Positions 16,170 through 22,774 of a stretch of DNA of 22,774 bases are shown piece by piece. Location of the stretch: assembly GCA_021166815.1 (NCBI GenBank), contig JAJPEO010000253.1, positions 1-22,774 on the forward strand, given 5' to 3'. Both the position numbers and the translations under genes were made by a program. The stretch is from Nocardioides sp. (GTDB lineage: Bacteria; Actinomycetota; Actinomycetes; Propionibacteriales; Nocardioidaceae). The notes under the pieces were generated by a model. The model was not told the origin of the DNA, ran no database searches, and was given only the letters and a program-made list of their open reading frames with translations. Position 1 is the first letter of the stretch. The number at the start of each line of letters is the position of its first letter.

Positions 16170-16700
16170 GTGCACCCGTACGACAGCATCGAGCCGGACA
16201 CCAAGGACTGGACGTGGGTCCTCGAGCGCCCGTGCGAGGAGTGCGGCCTGGACTCCTCCACGCTCGGAGTGACGGACCTGCCCGTCCTCCTGGCCGAGAC
16301 CACGCGCCGCTGGTCGGAGGTGCTGGCCCGCCCCGACGTCGCGCAGCGCCCGGACGAGCACACCTGGTCGCCCCTGGAGTACGCCGCCCACGTGCGCGAC
16401 GTCCACACCATCTTCGGTGAGCGGCTCGCCGCGATGCTGGCCGAGGACGTCCCGACCTTCGCCAACTGGGACCAGGACGCCGCGGCCGAGATCGGCCGCT
16501 ACGCCGAGCAGGACCCCGCTTCCGTCGACATCGCGCTCATCGAGGCGGCTGGCACCGCGGCCGGCCTCTACGCCACGGTGACGCCCGCGACGGCCGGCCG
16601 ACGCGGCGTGCGCTCCAACGGCAGTGAGTTCACCGTCGAGACCCTCGGGCGCTACCACCTCCACGACGTCCTGCACCACCTGTGGGACGTGGACGGGTGA
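16170..16700 (+). CDS. DinB-fold (maleylpyruvate isomerase-like) metal-binding protein
   Basis: This approximately 176-residue protein looks like a member of the DinB/YfiT four-helix-bundle superfamily, some of which are mycothiol-dependent enzymes in actinobacteria. Likely metal ligands are H74 (helix with SPLEYAAHVRDVH) and histidines of the C-terminal helix YHLHDVLHHLWDV (H163, H165, H169). A CEEC pair lies at 22-25 in an N-terminal extension (DWTWVLERPCEECGLD) that is seen in a DinB-like subfamily. The start is uncertain: GTG 16170 fits the presumed promoter, while TTG 16158 or GTG 16164 would add a few residues. It is the first gene of an overlapping chain, and its TGA overlaps the methyltransferase GTG. 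The biochemical function is unknown. Confidence 0.75.
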   Translation: MHPYDSIEPDTKDWTWVLERPCEECGLDSSTLGVTDLPVLLAETTRRWSEVLARPDVAQRPDEHTWSPLEYAAHVRDVHTIFGERLAAMLAEDVPTFANWDQDAAAEIGRYAEQDPASVDIALIEAAGTAAGLYATVTPATAGRRGVRSNGSEFTVETLGRYHLHDVLHHLWDVDG

Positions 16701-17317
16701 GCACGGACCCCGTCACCGCCACGGTCGCCGCCTACGACACCGACGCCGCGAGGTACGGCCAGGCCAATCCCGAGATGCCCGACGGCGTGCGCGCCGACAT
16801 CGAGGAGTTCGTGGCGATGCTGCCCCCCGGGGCGCGGGTGCTGGAGATCGGCACCGGCAGCGGTCGTGACGCCGCGCTGATGGAGCAGCTGGGGCTGCGG
16901 GTGCGGCGTACGGACATCACGCCCGGCTTCGTCGACCTGCTGCGTGCCCGCGGGCTCGAGGCCGAGCTGCTCGACCCGCTCGTCGACGACCTCTCCGACC
17001 CGGCCGGCCCCTACGACGGGGTCTGGGCCAACGCCAGCCTCCTGCACGTGCTGCGCGACGACCTCGCACGGGTGCTCACCCGGCTCGCCGACGTCACCCG
17101 CGCCCACGGGGTCCTCCGCTTCTCGGTCAAGCAGGGCGACGGCGAGGGCTGGTCCACCCACGGGGCCATCACGCGACCGCGCCACTTCACCTACTGGCAG
17201 CCCGAGCCCCTCGAGGAGGTGGTGCGCGGATCCGGCTGGACCCGGGTGACCACCCGATCGGAGATCGCCGGCAAGCGTGACGAACGCTGGATCGAGGTCC
17301 GGGCGGTGCGGGCATGA
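16697..17317 (+). CDS. Class I SAM-dependent methyltransferase
   Basis: The 206-residue protein has a Rossmann-type methyltransferase domain: motif I VLEIGTGSGRD (48-58), an acidic residue ending strand 2 (D73 in RTDIT), and a WANASLLHVL segment typical of UbiE/YcgJ-like enzymes (motif IV region), followed by GVLRFSVKQGDGEGW. The substrate is not evident. GTG 16697 is chosen because it overlaps the DinB-like stop (GTGA) and gives a normal N-terminus; the frame is open a few codons upstream. The stop overlaps the DUF3046 ATG. Tight coupling with the DinB-fold protein suggests shared expression and perhaps a shared pathway, which is inference. Confidence 0.85.
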   Translation: MSTDPVTATVAAYDTDAARYGQANPEMPDGVRADIEEFVAMLPPGARVLEIGTGSGRDAALMEQLGLRVRRTDITPGFVDLLRARGLEAELLDPLVDDLSDPAGPYDGVWANASLLHVLRDDLARVLTRLADVTRAHGVLRFSVKQGDGEGWSTHGAITRPRHFTYWQPEPLEEVVRGSGWTRVTTRSEIAGKRDERWIEVRAVRA

Positions 17318-17508
17318 GGCACACCCAGTTCTGGGACCGCATGGACCAGGTCCTCGGGCCTGACTACTCACGCTCCTGGGCCGAGCTGACGGTCCTGTCC
17401 GACCTCGGCGGGCGGACGGTGCGCGAGGCGCTCGCGAGCGGGATGACGCCCAAGGAGGTCTGGGCGGCCGTACGCCGCCAGCTGGAGCTCTCGGACGAGT
17501 GGCGATGA
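17314..17508 (+). CDS. DUF3046 family small protein
   Basis: This 64-residue protein matches the actinobacterial DUF3046 family, beginning MRHTQFWDRMDQVLG and ending with KEVWAAVRRQLELSDEWR. The central LGGRTVREALASGMTPKEVW is the conserved core and is predicted to be helical. DUF3046 genes are commonly found just upstream of recA in actinobacteria (Rv2738c in M. tuberculosis, from memory), and this copy is one gene away from recA. Both ends overlap their neighbours (ATGA on each side), so it is translated as part of a coupled chain. No function is known. Confidence 0.85.
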   Translation: MRHTQFWDRMDQVLGPDYSRSWAELTVLSDLGGRTVREALASGMTPKEVWAAVRRQLELSDEWR

Positions 17509-18749
17509 GCGTGGCGGTCACCGACGTCGTCGCTGTCCAGCGACACACCATCCGCATGCTCGTGGTCGCCCAGGCCGTGGGCGCGATCGGCATCACCGTG
17601 GGTGTCGCCACCGCCTCGCTGCTCGCGCGCGACCTGTCGGGCTCGGAGGCGCAGGCCGGGTTCGTCCAGAGCGCCCAGACGCTCGGCGCGGCGTTGTTCG
17701 CGTTCGTGCTGGCCCGGCTGATGGCCGTCCGGGGTCGCCGCATCGGGCAGGTCTCCGGCCTGCTCCTGGGCGCCACCGGCGCGAGCCTGGCCGTGTTCGC
17801 CGGGGCCGTCGGCTCGATGCCGCTCCTGCTCTTCGGCGCCGTCCTCCTCGGCGCCACCACGGCCGCCAACGCCGCCGCCCGGTACGCCGCCACCGACCTC
17901 GCCAGCCCGGAGCACCGGGCGCGCGACCTCTCGACGGTCGTCTGGGCGACGACGATCGGCGCGGTCCTCGGCCCCAACCTCACCGGGCCCTCGGGGGTGC
18001 TCGCCCGCGCGGTCGGCGTCCCGGCCCTCACTGGCCCGTTCCTCGTCGGGGCGGTGCTGATGGTGGCGGCCGCCGCGGTCGTCTGGCTCGGCATGCGCCC
18101 GGACCCCCTGCTCACCGCCAGGGCCGTGGCCGCAGAGTCGGCCGTGCTGGAGGAGGTCCACACGCACGGCAGCGCCTGGCAGGCGATCGCCGCCGACCGG
18201 CAGCTGCTCGCCGCCGTCGTGGCCCAGGCGGGCGCCCATGCCGCGATGGTCGCGGTCATGATCATGACCCCGCTCCACATGGAGCACGGCGGGGCGCACC
18301 TGGACGTGATCGGGTTCGTCATCTCCGTGCACGTCCTGGGGATGTTCGCGTTCTCGCCCCTCGTCGGGCGGGCCTGTGACCGCTGGGGCCGCGGCACGGT
18401 GATGGTCGCCGGGGGCCTCGTGCTGGTGCTCGCGCTCGTCTGGTCCGCCAGCGCCCGACCCGGCATGTCGACCGCCATCGCCGGCGGGTTGTTCCTCCTG
18501 GGTCTCGGCTGGTCGCTCTCGACGGTGGCGGCCTCCGCGACCCTGGCCGACCGGGCTCCGCTCGAGCGGCGTACGGAGATCCAGGGCGGGGCCGACACGG
18601 TGATGCTGCTGGCCGCCGGGGGAGCCGGGGCGCTGTCCGGTCCGGTCGTGGGGGAGTGGGGCTACGGGGTCCTCGCGTCGAGCTCGCTGGCCCTGGCGCT
18701 CGTCGTGGTCGCATCGGGGTTGATCGTGCGGGCGACACGCCCGGTCTGA
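17505..18749 (+). CDS. Major facilitator superfamily transporter
   Basis: The 414-residue protein has twelve hydrophobic spans in two halves of six, separated by a polar loop at about 200-230 (RPDPLLTARAVAAESAVLEEVHTHG). The loop between spans 2 and 3 carries LMAVRGRRIGQ, and LVGRACDRWGRGTVM in the second half matches the MFS motif A form (G-x3-D-x-x-GR). It is an unassigned member, probably a drug/H+ antiporter-like exporter; the substrate is unknown. ATG 17505 overlaps the DUF3046 stop; a GTG two codons earlier is possible. The gene separates DUF3046 from recA, whose control region starts directly after its stop. Confidence 0.88.
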   Translation: MSVAVTDVVAVQRHTIRMLVVAQAVGAIGITVGVATASLLARDLSGSEAQAGFVQSAQTLGAALFAFVLARLMAVRGRRIGQVSGLLLGATGASLAVFAGAVGSMPLLLFGAVLLGATTAANAAARYAATDLASPEHRARDLSTVVWATTIGAVLGPNLTGPSGVLARAVGVPALTGPFLVGAVLMVAAAAVVWLGMRPDPLLTARAVAAESAVLEEVHTHGSAWQAIAADRQLLAAVVAQAGAHAAMVAVMIMTPLHMEHGGAHLDVIGFVISVHVLGMFAFSPLVGRACDRWGRGTVMVAGGLVLVLALVWSASARPGMSTAIAGGLFLLGLGWSLSTVAASATLADRAPLERRTEIQGGADTVMLLAAGGAGALSGPVVGEWGYGVLASSSLALALVVVASGLIVRATRPV

Positions 18750-18757
18750 TGCTGTCG

Positions 18758-18773
18758 TCGAACACCTGTTCGG
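18758..18773. promoter_or_regulatory. LexA-binding SOS box upstream of recA
   Basis: TCGAACACCTGTTCGG differs from the actinobacterial/Bacillus-type SOS palindrome TCGAAC-N4-GTTCGA by only the last base. It lies 9 bases after the MFS stop and 134 bases before the recA start. The hexamer TAGTTT (18776-18781) just downstream could be the -10 of the LexA-repressed promoter. Confidence 0.85.
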
Positions 18774-18780
18774 GCTAGTT

Positions 18781-18790
18781 TGTGCGCACA
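18781..18790. repeat. Perfect 10-bp palindrome in the recA upstream region
   Basis: TGTGCGCACA is its own reverse complement. It lies just downstream of the LexA box and overlaps the expected transcription start of the LexA-controlled promoter. Its role is unknown. Confidence 0.4.
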
Positions 18791-18809
18791 GGCATGACGC
18801 GGGGCGAGG

Positions 18810-18818
18810 TTGTCCACA
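18810..18818 (+). promoter_or_regulatory. DnaA-box 9-mer in the recA upstream region
   Basis: TTGTCCACA is the preferred high-GC actinobacterial DnaA box. It lies between the LexA box and the PafBC-type promoter of recA. A single 9-mer may be chance, so binding is inferred. Confidence 0.45.
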
Positions 18819-18841
18819 GCATGCGGCCTCCTGATCAGGGA

Positions 18842-18864
18842 GTGTCGGTGGCTCGCACTAGCGT
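18842..18864 (+). promoter_or_regulatory. PafBC-dependent (RecA-NDp type) DNA-damage promoter of recA
   Basis: GTGTCGGTG, eight bases, then TAGCGT matches the LexA-independent DNA-damage promoter consensus TTGTC(A/G)GTG-N8-TAnnnT at every fixed position except the first base. In mycobacteria this element is activated by the WYL-domain proteins PafB and PafC. It predicts a transcription start about 35-40 bases before the recA ATG. Confidence 0.85.
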
Positions 18865-18894
18865 CGACGACGTGCCTGGACCACGACGAGAGAC

Positions 18895-18901
18895 AAGGAA
18901 G
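18895..18901 (+). promoter_or_regulatory. recA ribosome binding site
   Basis: AAGGAAG lies 6 bases before ATG 18908. It fixes the recA start within a frame that is open much further upstream. Confidence 0.75.
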
Positions 18902-18907
18902 CCGCAC

Positions 18908-19949
<1,042 letters not shown>

Positions 19950-19960
<11 letters not shown>

Positions 19961-20561
19961 GTCGCGCCCGGCCCCCGACTGGGTCGGCGATGTCTCCCTG
20001 GGCGTGGACGCCTGGGTCGGTGCTCGTCGCGCCGATCCGGGTGTCCTCCCCGAGGACCCGGCGACCGCGGTGCCCGAGGCGGACCACGAGGCGGTGGCGC
20101 GCAAGATCCTGCTCGACGCCCTCACCGGACAGGCGCGCTCGCGCAAGGAACTCGCCGACAAGCTGGCGAAGAAGGACGTGCCCGCCGACCTGGCGCGACG
20201 CCTGCTCGACCGGTTCACCGAGGTGGGGCTCGTCGACGACGCAGCGTTCGCGCGGCAGTGGGTGGAGAGCCGTCAGCGCAGCCGGGGCCTGGCCCCCCGC
20301 GCACTGGCCCAGGAGCTGCGCCGCAAGGGCGTGGACGACGACACCGCGCGTGCCGCGCTCGACCTGATCGGCGAGGACGACCAGCGCGCCGCTGCCCGCG
20401 CGCTGGTGGACAAGAAGCTGCGCTCGTTGCGTGGCGTCGACACGACGACCGCCACCCGGCGCCTGGCCGGTCTGCTGGCCCGCAAGGGCTACCCGGCCGG
20501 CATGGCCTTCGAGGTCGTGCGCGAGGCGCTGGGCGAGCTCGATCCCGACGACGACGCCTGA
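19950..20561 (+). CDS. recX: RecX regulatory protein
   Basis: RecX binds RecA filaments and limits their extension and activity. The 203-residue protein carries the tandem three-helix repeats of the family between about residues 50 and 198: [36 protein letters not shown] with [19 protein letters not shown], and the last repeat [20 protein letters not shown]. The N-terminal 45 residues are acidic, low in conserved features and probably disordered, which makes it a little longer than minimal RecX. ATG 19950 lies 11 bases inside recA, so translation is coupled, as in most actinobacteria. Confidence 0.95.
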
Positions 20562-20588
20562 CTGCCCGGCCACGCACGCACCGTGCGA

Positions 20589-20594
20589 CATGAT
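20589..20594 (+). promoter_or_regulatory. Possible -10 hexamer of a leaderless ppk2 promoter
   Basis: CATGAT has the conserved A at position 2 and T at position 6. It ends 6 bases before ATG 20601. The spacing matches the other leaderless candidates in the window. Confidence 0.4.
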
Positions 20595-20600
20595 GGGCCC

Positions 20601-21455
20601 ATGACGACGAACACCATCGGCGATCACGTACGCCTGCCCCAGGGACCCGTGGACCTGCGCAGCATCGAGACCGATGCCACGCCCGGATTCGACGGGGACA
20701 AGACCGAGGGCAAGGCCGTGCTGGCCGCGATGGGCGAGGAGCTCGCCGACCTGCAGGAGCGGTTGTGGGCCGAGGGCACGGCCGGGTCGCACCGGCGTCT
20801 CCTGCTGGTGCTTCAGGGCATGGACACCTCCGGCAAGGGCGGCACCCTGCGGCACACCGTCGGGCTGGTGGACCCCCAGGGCGTCAAGATCACGTCCTTC
20901 AAGGCGCCGACCGAGGAGGAGAAGGCCCACGACTTCCTGTGGCGCATCGAGAAGGCCCTGCCGGCCCCCGGCTACATCGGGGTGTTCGACCGCTCCCACT
21001 ACGAGGACGTGCTGATCCACCGGGTGCGCGGCTTCTCGGCGCCCGAGGAGATCGAGCGCCGCTACGACGCCATCAACGACTTCGAGCAGCGTCTCGTCGA
21101 CGACGGCATCACCCTCATCAAGTGCATGCTGCACATCAGCGCCGACGAGCAGAGGGCGCGCCTGCAGGAGCGACTCGACAACCCCGAGAAGCACTGGAAG
21201 TTCAACCCCGGCGACCTCGACGAGAGGGCGCTGTGGCCGGCCTACCGCGAGGCGTACGAGATCGCCCTCGAGCGCACCAACACCGAGGTGGCGCCCTGGC
21301 ACGTGGTTCCGGCCGACAGGAAGTGGTTCCGCAACCTCGCCATCGGTCAGCTCATGCTCGATGCGCTGCGCTCGCTGGACCTGCAGTGGCCGAAGGCGGA
21401 CTTCGACGTCAATGCCGAGAAGGAGCGCCTCGCGCAGGAGCCCGAGGTCCGGTGA
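20601..21455 (+). CDS. ppk2: Polyphosphate kinase 2 family polyphosphate:nucleotide phosphotransferase
   Basis: PPK2 enzymes use inorganic polyphosphate to phosphorylate nucleoside mono- or diphosphates. The 284-residue single-domain protein has Walker A GMDTSGKGGT (73-82), a basic lid after KAPTEEEKAHDFLWR, and Walker B VFDRSHYEDVL (128-138, D130, R131). The long N-terminal part and the QGVKITSFKAPTEEE and WKFNPGDLDERALWPAY segments resemble the PPK2_rel_1 (TIGR03709) group, which includes class III enzymes that can act on both AMP and ADP. That assignment is from recognition, not from a search. ATG 20601 fits the leaderless-type -10; an in-frame GTG lies at 20583. The stop overlaps the GTG of the HipA-like gene, so the two are coupled. 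Confidence 0.9.
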   Translation: MTTNTIGDHVRLPQGPVDLRSIETDATPGFDGDKTEGKAVLAAMGEELADLQERLWAEGTAGSHRRLLLVLQGMDTSGKGGTLRHTVGLVDPQGVKITSFKAPTEEEKAHDFLWRIEKALPAPGYIGVFDRSHYEDVLIHRVRGFSAPEEIERRYDAINDFEQRLVDDGITLIKCMLHISADEQRARLQERLDNPEKHWKFNPGDLDERALWPAYREAYEIALERTNTEVAPWHVVPADRKWFRNLAIGQLMLDALRSLDLQWPKADFDVNAEKERLAQEPEVR

Positions 21456-22216
21456 TCCCGACTGTCTCGGTCACCCGGTACGTCACCCCCCTGCGCGAGG
21501 GCGGGAGCCTCCCGGGGATCGTCGAGGGCGACGACCTCGGCACTTACGTCTGCAAGTTCCGCGGCGCCGGGCAGGGCGCCAAGGTGCTCGTCGCCGAGGT
21601 GATCGTGAGCGGCCTGGCCCGACGACTCGGCCTGCGCACCCCGGGCCTGGTCGTGCTCGACCTCGACCCGGCGATCGCGCGTTACGAGGCCGACGAGGAG
21701 GTGCAGGACCTCCTCAACGCCAGTCCCGGGCTCAACCTCGGCATCGACTACCTCCCGGGCGCCTTCGGCGTCGACGGCCACCTCCAGGTGCCCGACGAGG
21801 AGGCCGGACGTGTCCTGTGGCTCGACGCGTTCACCGCCAACGTCGACCGCTCATGGCGCAACCCCAACCTGCTGCTCTGGCACGGCGACCTGTGGCTCAT
21901 CGACCACGGGGCATCGCTCTACTTCCACCACGGCTGGCGCAACGGGATCACCGATCCGGCCCGGTTCGCGACCCAGCAGTGGGACGCCGGGGGTCACGTC
22001 TTCGAGGCCGCGACGGAGCATGCGCGGGCCGTCGACGCCGAGGCCGGCGCTGCCCTGACCCCCGAGGTCCTGGCGGCGCTGGTGGACGAGGTGCCCGACG
22101 CGTGGCTGGAACCCGTGCCCGGGGCGGAGACGCCGCCCCAGGTGAAGGCGGCGTACGTCGAGTTCCTGTCCGCGCGGCTGTCCTCCCGCGCCTGGCTGCC
22201 GGGAGGTGCCGCATGA
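21452..22216 (+). CDS. Small HipA-like kinase (HipA_2 type)
   Basis: The 254-residue protein looks like the compact HipA-like kinase family that often neighbours DUF3037 genes. A conserved lysine (K35 in YVCKFRGAG) could bind ATP phosphates. The catalytic region is FTANVDRSWRNPNLLLW with D132 and N137, followed by the metal-binding aspartate in LIDHGASL (D151); this matches the D-x4-N ... DHG layout of HipA kinases. The N-terminal subdomain through which E. coli HipA contacts HipB is absent, and no HipB-like HTH gene is nearby. The GTG at 21452 overlaps the ppk2 stop and the TGA overlaps the DUF3037 ATG. The kinase substrate is unknown, and toxicity is not implied by sequence alone. Confidence 0.82.
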   Translation: MIPTVSVTRYVTPLREGGSLPGIVEGDDLGTYVCKFRGAGQGAKVLVAEVIVSGLARRLGLRTPGLVVLDLDPAIARYEADEEVQDLLNASPGLNLGIDYLPGAFGVDGHLQVPDEEAGRVLWLDAFTANVDRSWRNPNLLLWHGDLWLIDHGASLYFHHGWRNGITDPARFATQQWDAGGHVFEAATEHARAVDAEAGAALTPEVLAALVDEVPDAWLEPVPGAETPPQVKAAYVEFLSARLSSRAWLPGGAA

Positions 22217-22590
22217 CGTCGCCCTACCAGTACGTCGTGCTCCGCTGCGTCCCGCGCCCGGATCGTGAGGAGTTCCTCAACGTGGGCGTGGTGCTCCACT
22301 GCCAGGATCGCGACTACCTCGACGTGCGTTGGTCGGTCGACCGCGACCGGCTCGGCGCGCTGGACCCCACCCTCGACCTCGACCGCGTGTGCGAGGCGCT
22401 CGAGTTCGTCGAGGGGGTGTGCCGCGGTGACGAGCGTGGGGGAGCGGCCGCAGACCTGTCGCTGGGACAGCGGTTCGGGTTCCTCAAGGCTCCCCGCAGC
22501 ACGGTCCTGCAGCCGGGACCCGTCCACGGCGGTATGACCGACGACCCGGCTCGACAGGTCGAGCACCTCCTCGAGCGCCTGGTGGGCTGA
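22213..22590 (+). CDS. DUF3037 family protein
   Basis: The 125-residue protein begins MTSPYQYVVLRCVPRPDREE and continues with FLNVGVVLHC, the signature opening of DUF3037. A helical second half ends with a polar C-terminal segment. No signal peptide, membrane span or known catalytic motif is visible. It overlaps the HipA-like kinase gene (ATGA), and this adjacency recurs in many bacteria as far as I recall, which suggests a physical or functional partnership. Its function is unknown. Confidence 0.85.
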   Translation: MTSPYQYVVLRCVPRPDREEFLNVGVVLHCQDRDYLDVRWSVDRDRLGALDPTLDLDRVCEALEFVEGVCRGDERGGAAADLSLGQRFGFLKAPRSTVLQPGPVHGGMTDDPARQVEHLLERLVG

Positions 22591-22635
22591 GTGGCCGCCG
22601 CGAGCGCGCCGCACGCTGACGTGCTCGTCGCGTAA

Positions 22636-22774
22636 GTGCGCCGCGTGCTGGCCGGCGCCGGGGACCCGGCCCGCGCCGTGGAGCAGCAGCGCTACATGAA
22701 GTCCGTCCTGCCCTACCGGGGCATCTCCAGCCCGCAGCTGCGGCTACTGCTCCGTCCCGTCCTGGCCGCACATC
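22636..22774 (+). CDS. DNA alkylation repair protein (AlkD-like), N-terminal part, cut by the window end
   Basis: From GTG 22636 to the window end the frame encodes 46 residues including AGAGDPARAVEQQRYMKS, then VLPYRGISSPQLRLLLRPVLAAH. The QQ-x-YMKS-x-PYRGI core is the N-terminal signature of AlkD-like HEAT-repeat glycosylases, which excise positively charged alkylated bases. The same frame continues upstream to a GTG at 22591 that directly follows the DUF3037 stop (VAAASAPHADVLVA), but it is broken by a TAA at 22633-22635. Homologues normally have an unbroken LVAxVR stretch there. The gene is either started at GTG 22636, without a visible ribosome binding site, or is disrupted. The 3' end lies outside the window. 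Confidence 0.65.
   Translation, partial: MRRVLAGAGDPARAVEQQRYMKSVLPYRGISSPQLRLLLRPVLAAH

Noticed and set aside
16652..18598. A minus-strand open frame of about 650 codons opposite the methyltransferase, DUF3046 and MFS genes
   Set aside because: It spans three well-supported plus-strand genes, is low in complexity (Ala/Arg/Thr/Pro) and matches no family I know.
21452..22216. Calling the HipA-like kinase a confirmed toxin of a toxin-antitoxin pair
   Set aside because: No HipB-like antitoxin is adjacent, and the compact HipA_2 family has no toxicity that can be inferred from sequence. It is kept as a hypothesis only.

Overview
The window is about 22.8 kb of very GC-rich, tightly packed DNA with strong G/C bias at third codon positions, many GTG starts and many 1-4 nt stop/start overlaps. 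Gene content and protein sequences (ClgR, mycobacterial-type Nei2 and Lhr, DUF3046 beside recA, PafBC- and LexA-type sites before recA, no lexA-independent Gram-negative traits) point to a high-GC actinobacterium, most likely a Nocardioides-like member of the Propionibacteriales. The genus is my inference. No rRNA, tRNA, CRISPR array, insertion sequence or prophage gene was seen, and no gene-free stretch exceeds 300 bases; the longest is the roughly 158-base recA upstream region.

Layout. Positions 1-72 hold the last codons of an upstream gene, probably a RodZ-like protein. From 146 to 5857 on the plus strand lie rimO (ribosomal protein S12 methylthiotransferase), pgsA (phosphatidylglycerophosphate synthase), a large secreted 5'-nucleotidase-type phosphoesterase with Ig-like C-terminal domains, a strong hairpin terminator, cinA/pncC (NMN deamidase) and clgR (activator of Clp protease genes). 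Convergent to these, on the minus strand from 11778 down to 5862, is a HAD phosphatase, lhr (giant helicase) and nei2 (DNA glycosylase). Divergent from the HAD gene is a three-gene ABC-2 exporter operon (11854-14407), then a fatty acyl-CoA synthetase (14495-16111).

A chain of overlapping genes follows from 16170: a DinB-fold protein, a SAM methyltransferase, DUF3046 and an MFS transporter. Next come recA and recX, with recA preceded by a crowded control region that contains a LexA box, a perfect DnaA-box 9-mer and a PafBC-type promoter. The last block is a translationally coupled trio: a polyphosphate kinase 2, a small HipA-like kinase and a DUF3037 protein. The window ends inside an AlkD-like DNA alkylation repair gene whose N-terminal coding region appears to be split by an in-frame TAA.

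Themes. Several genes concern DNA damage and stress (recA, recX, nei2, lhr, alkD-like, clgR, ppk2). Many transcription units show a TAnnnT-type -10 hexamer only 6-8 nt before the start codon, the signature of leaderless mRNAs. The best candidate for an undescribed system is the ppk2 - HipA-like kinase - DUF3037 module: its kinase lacks the canonical HipB partner, and its neighbour of unknown function could play the partner role.
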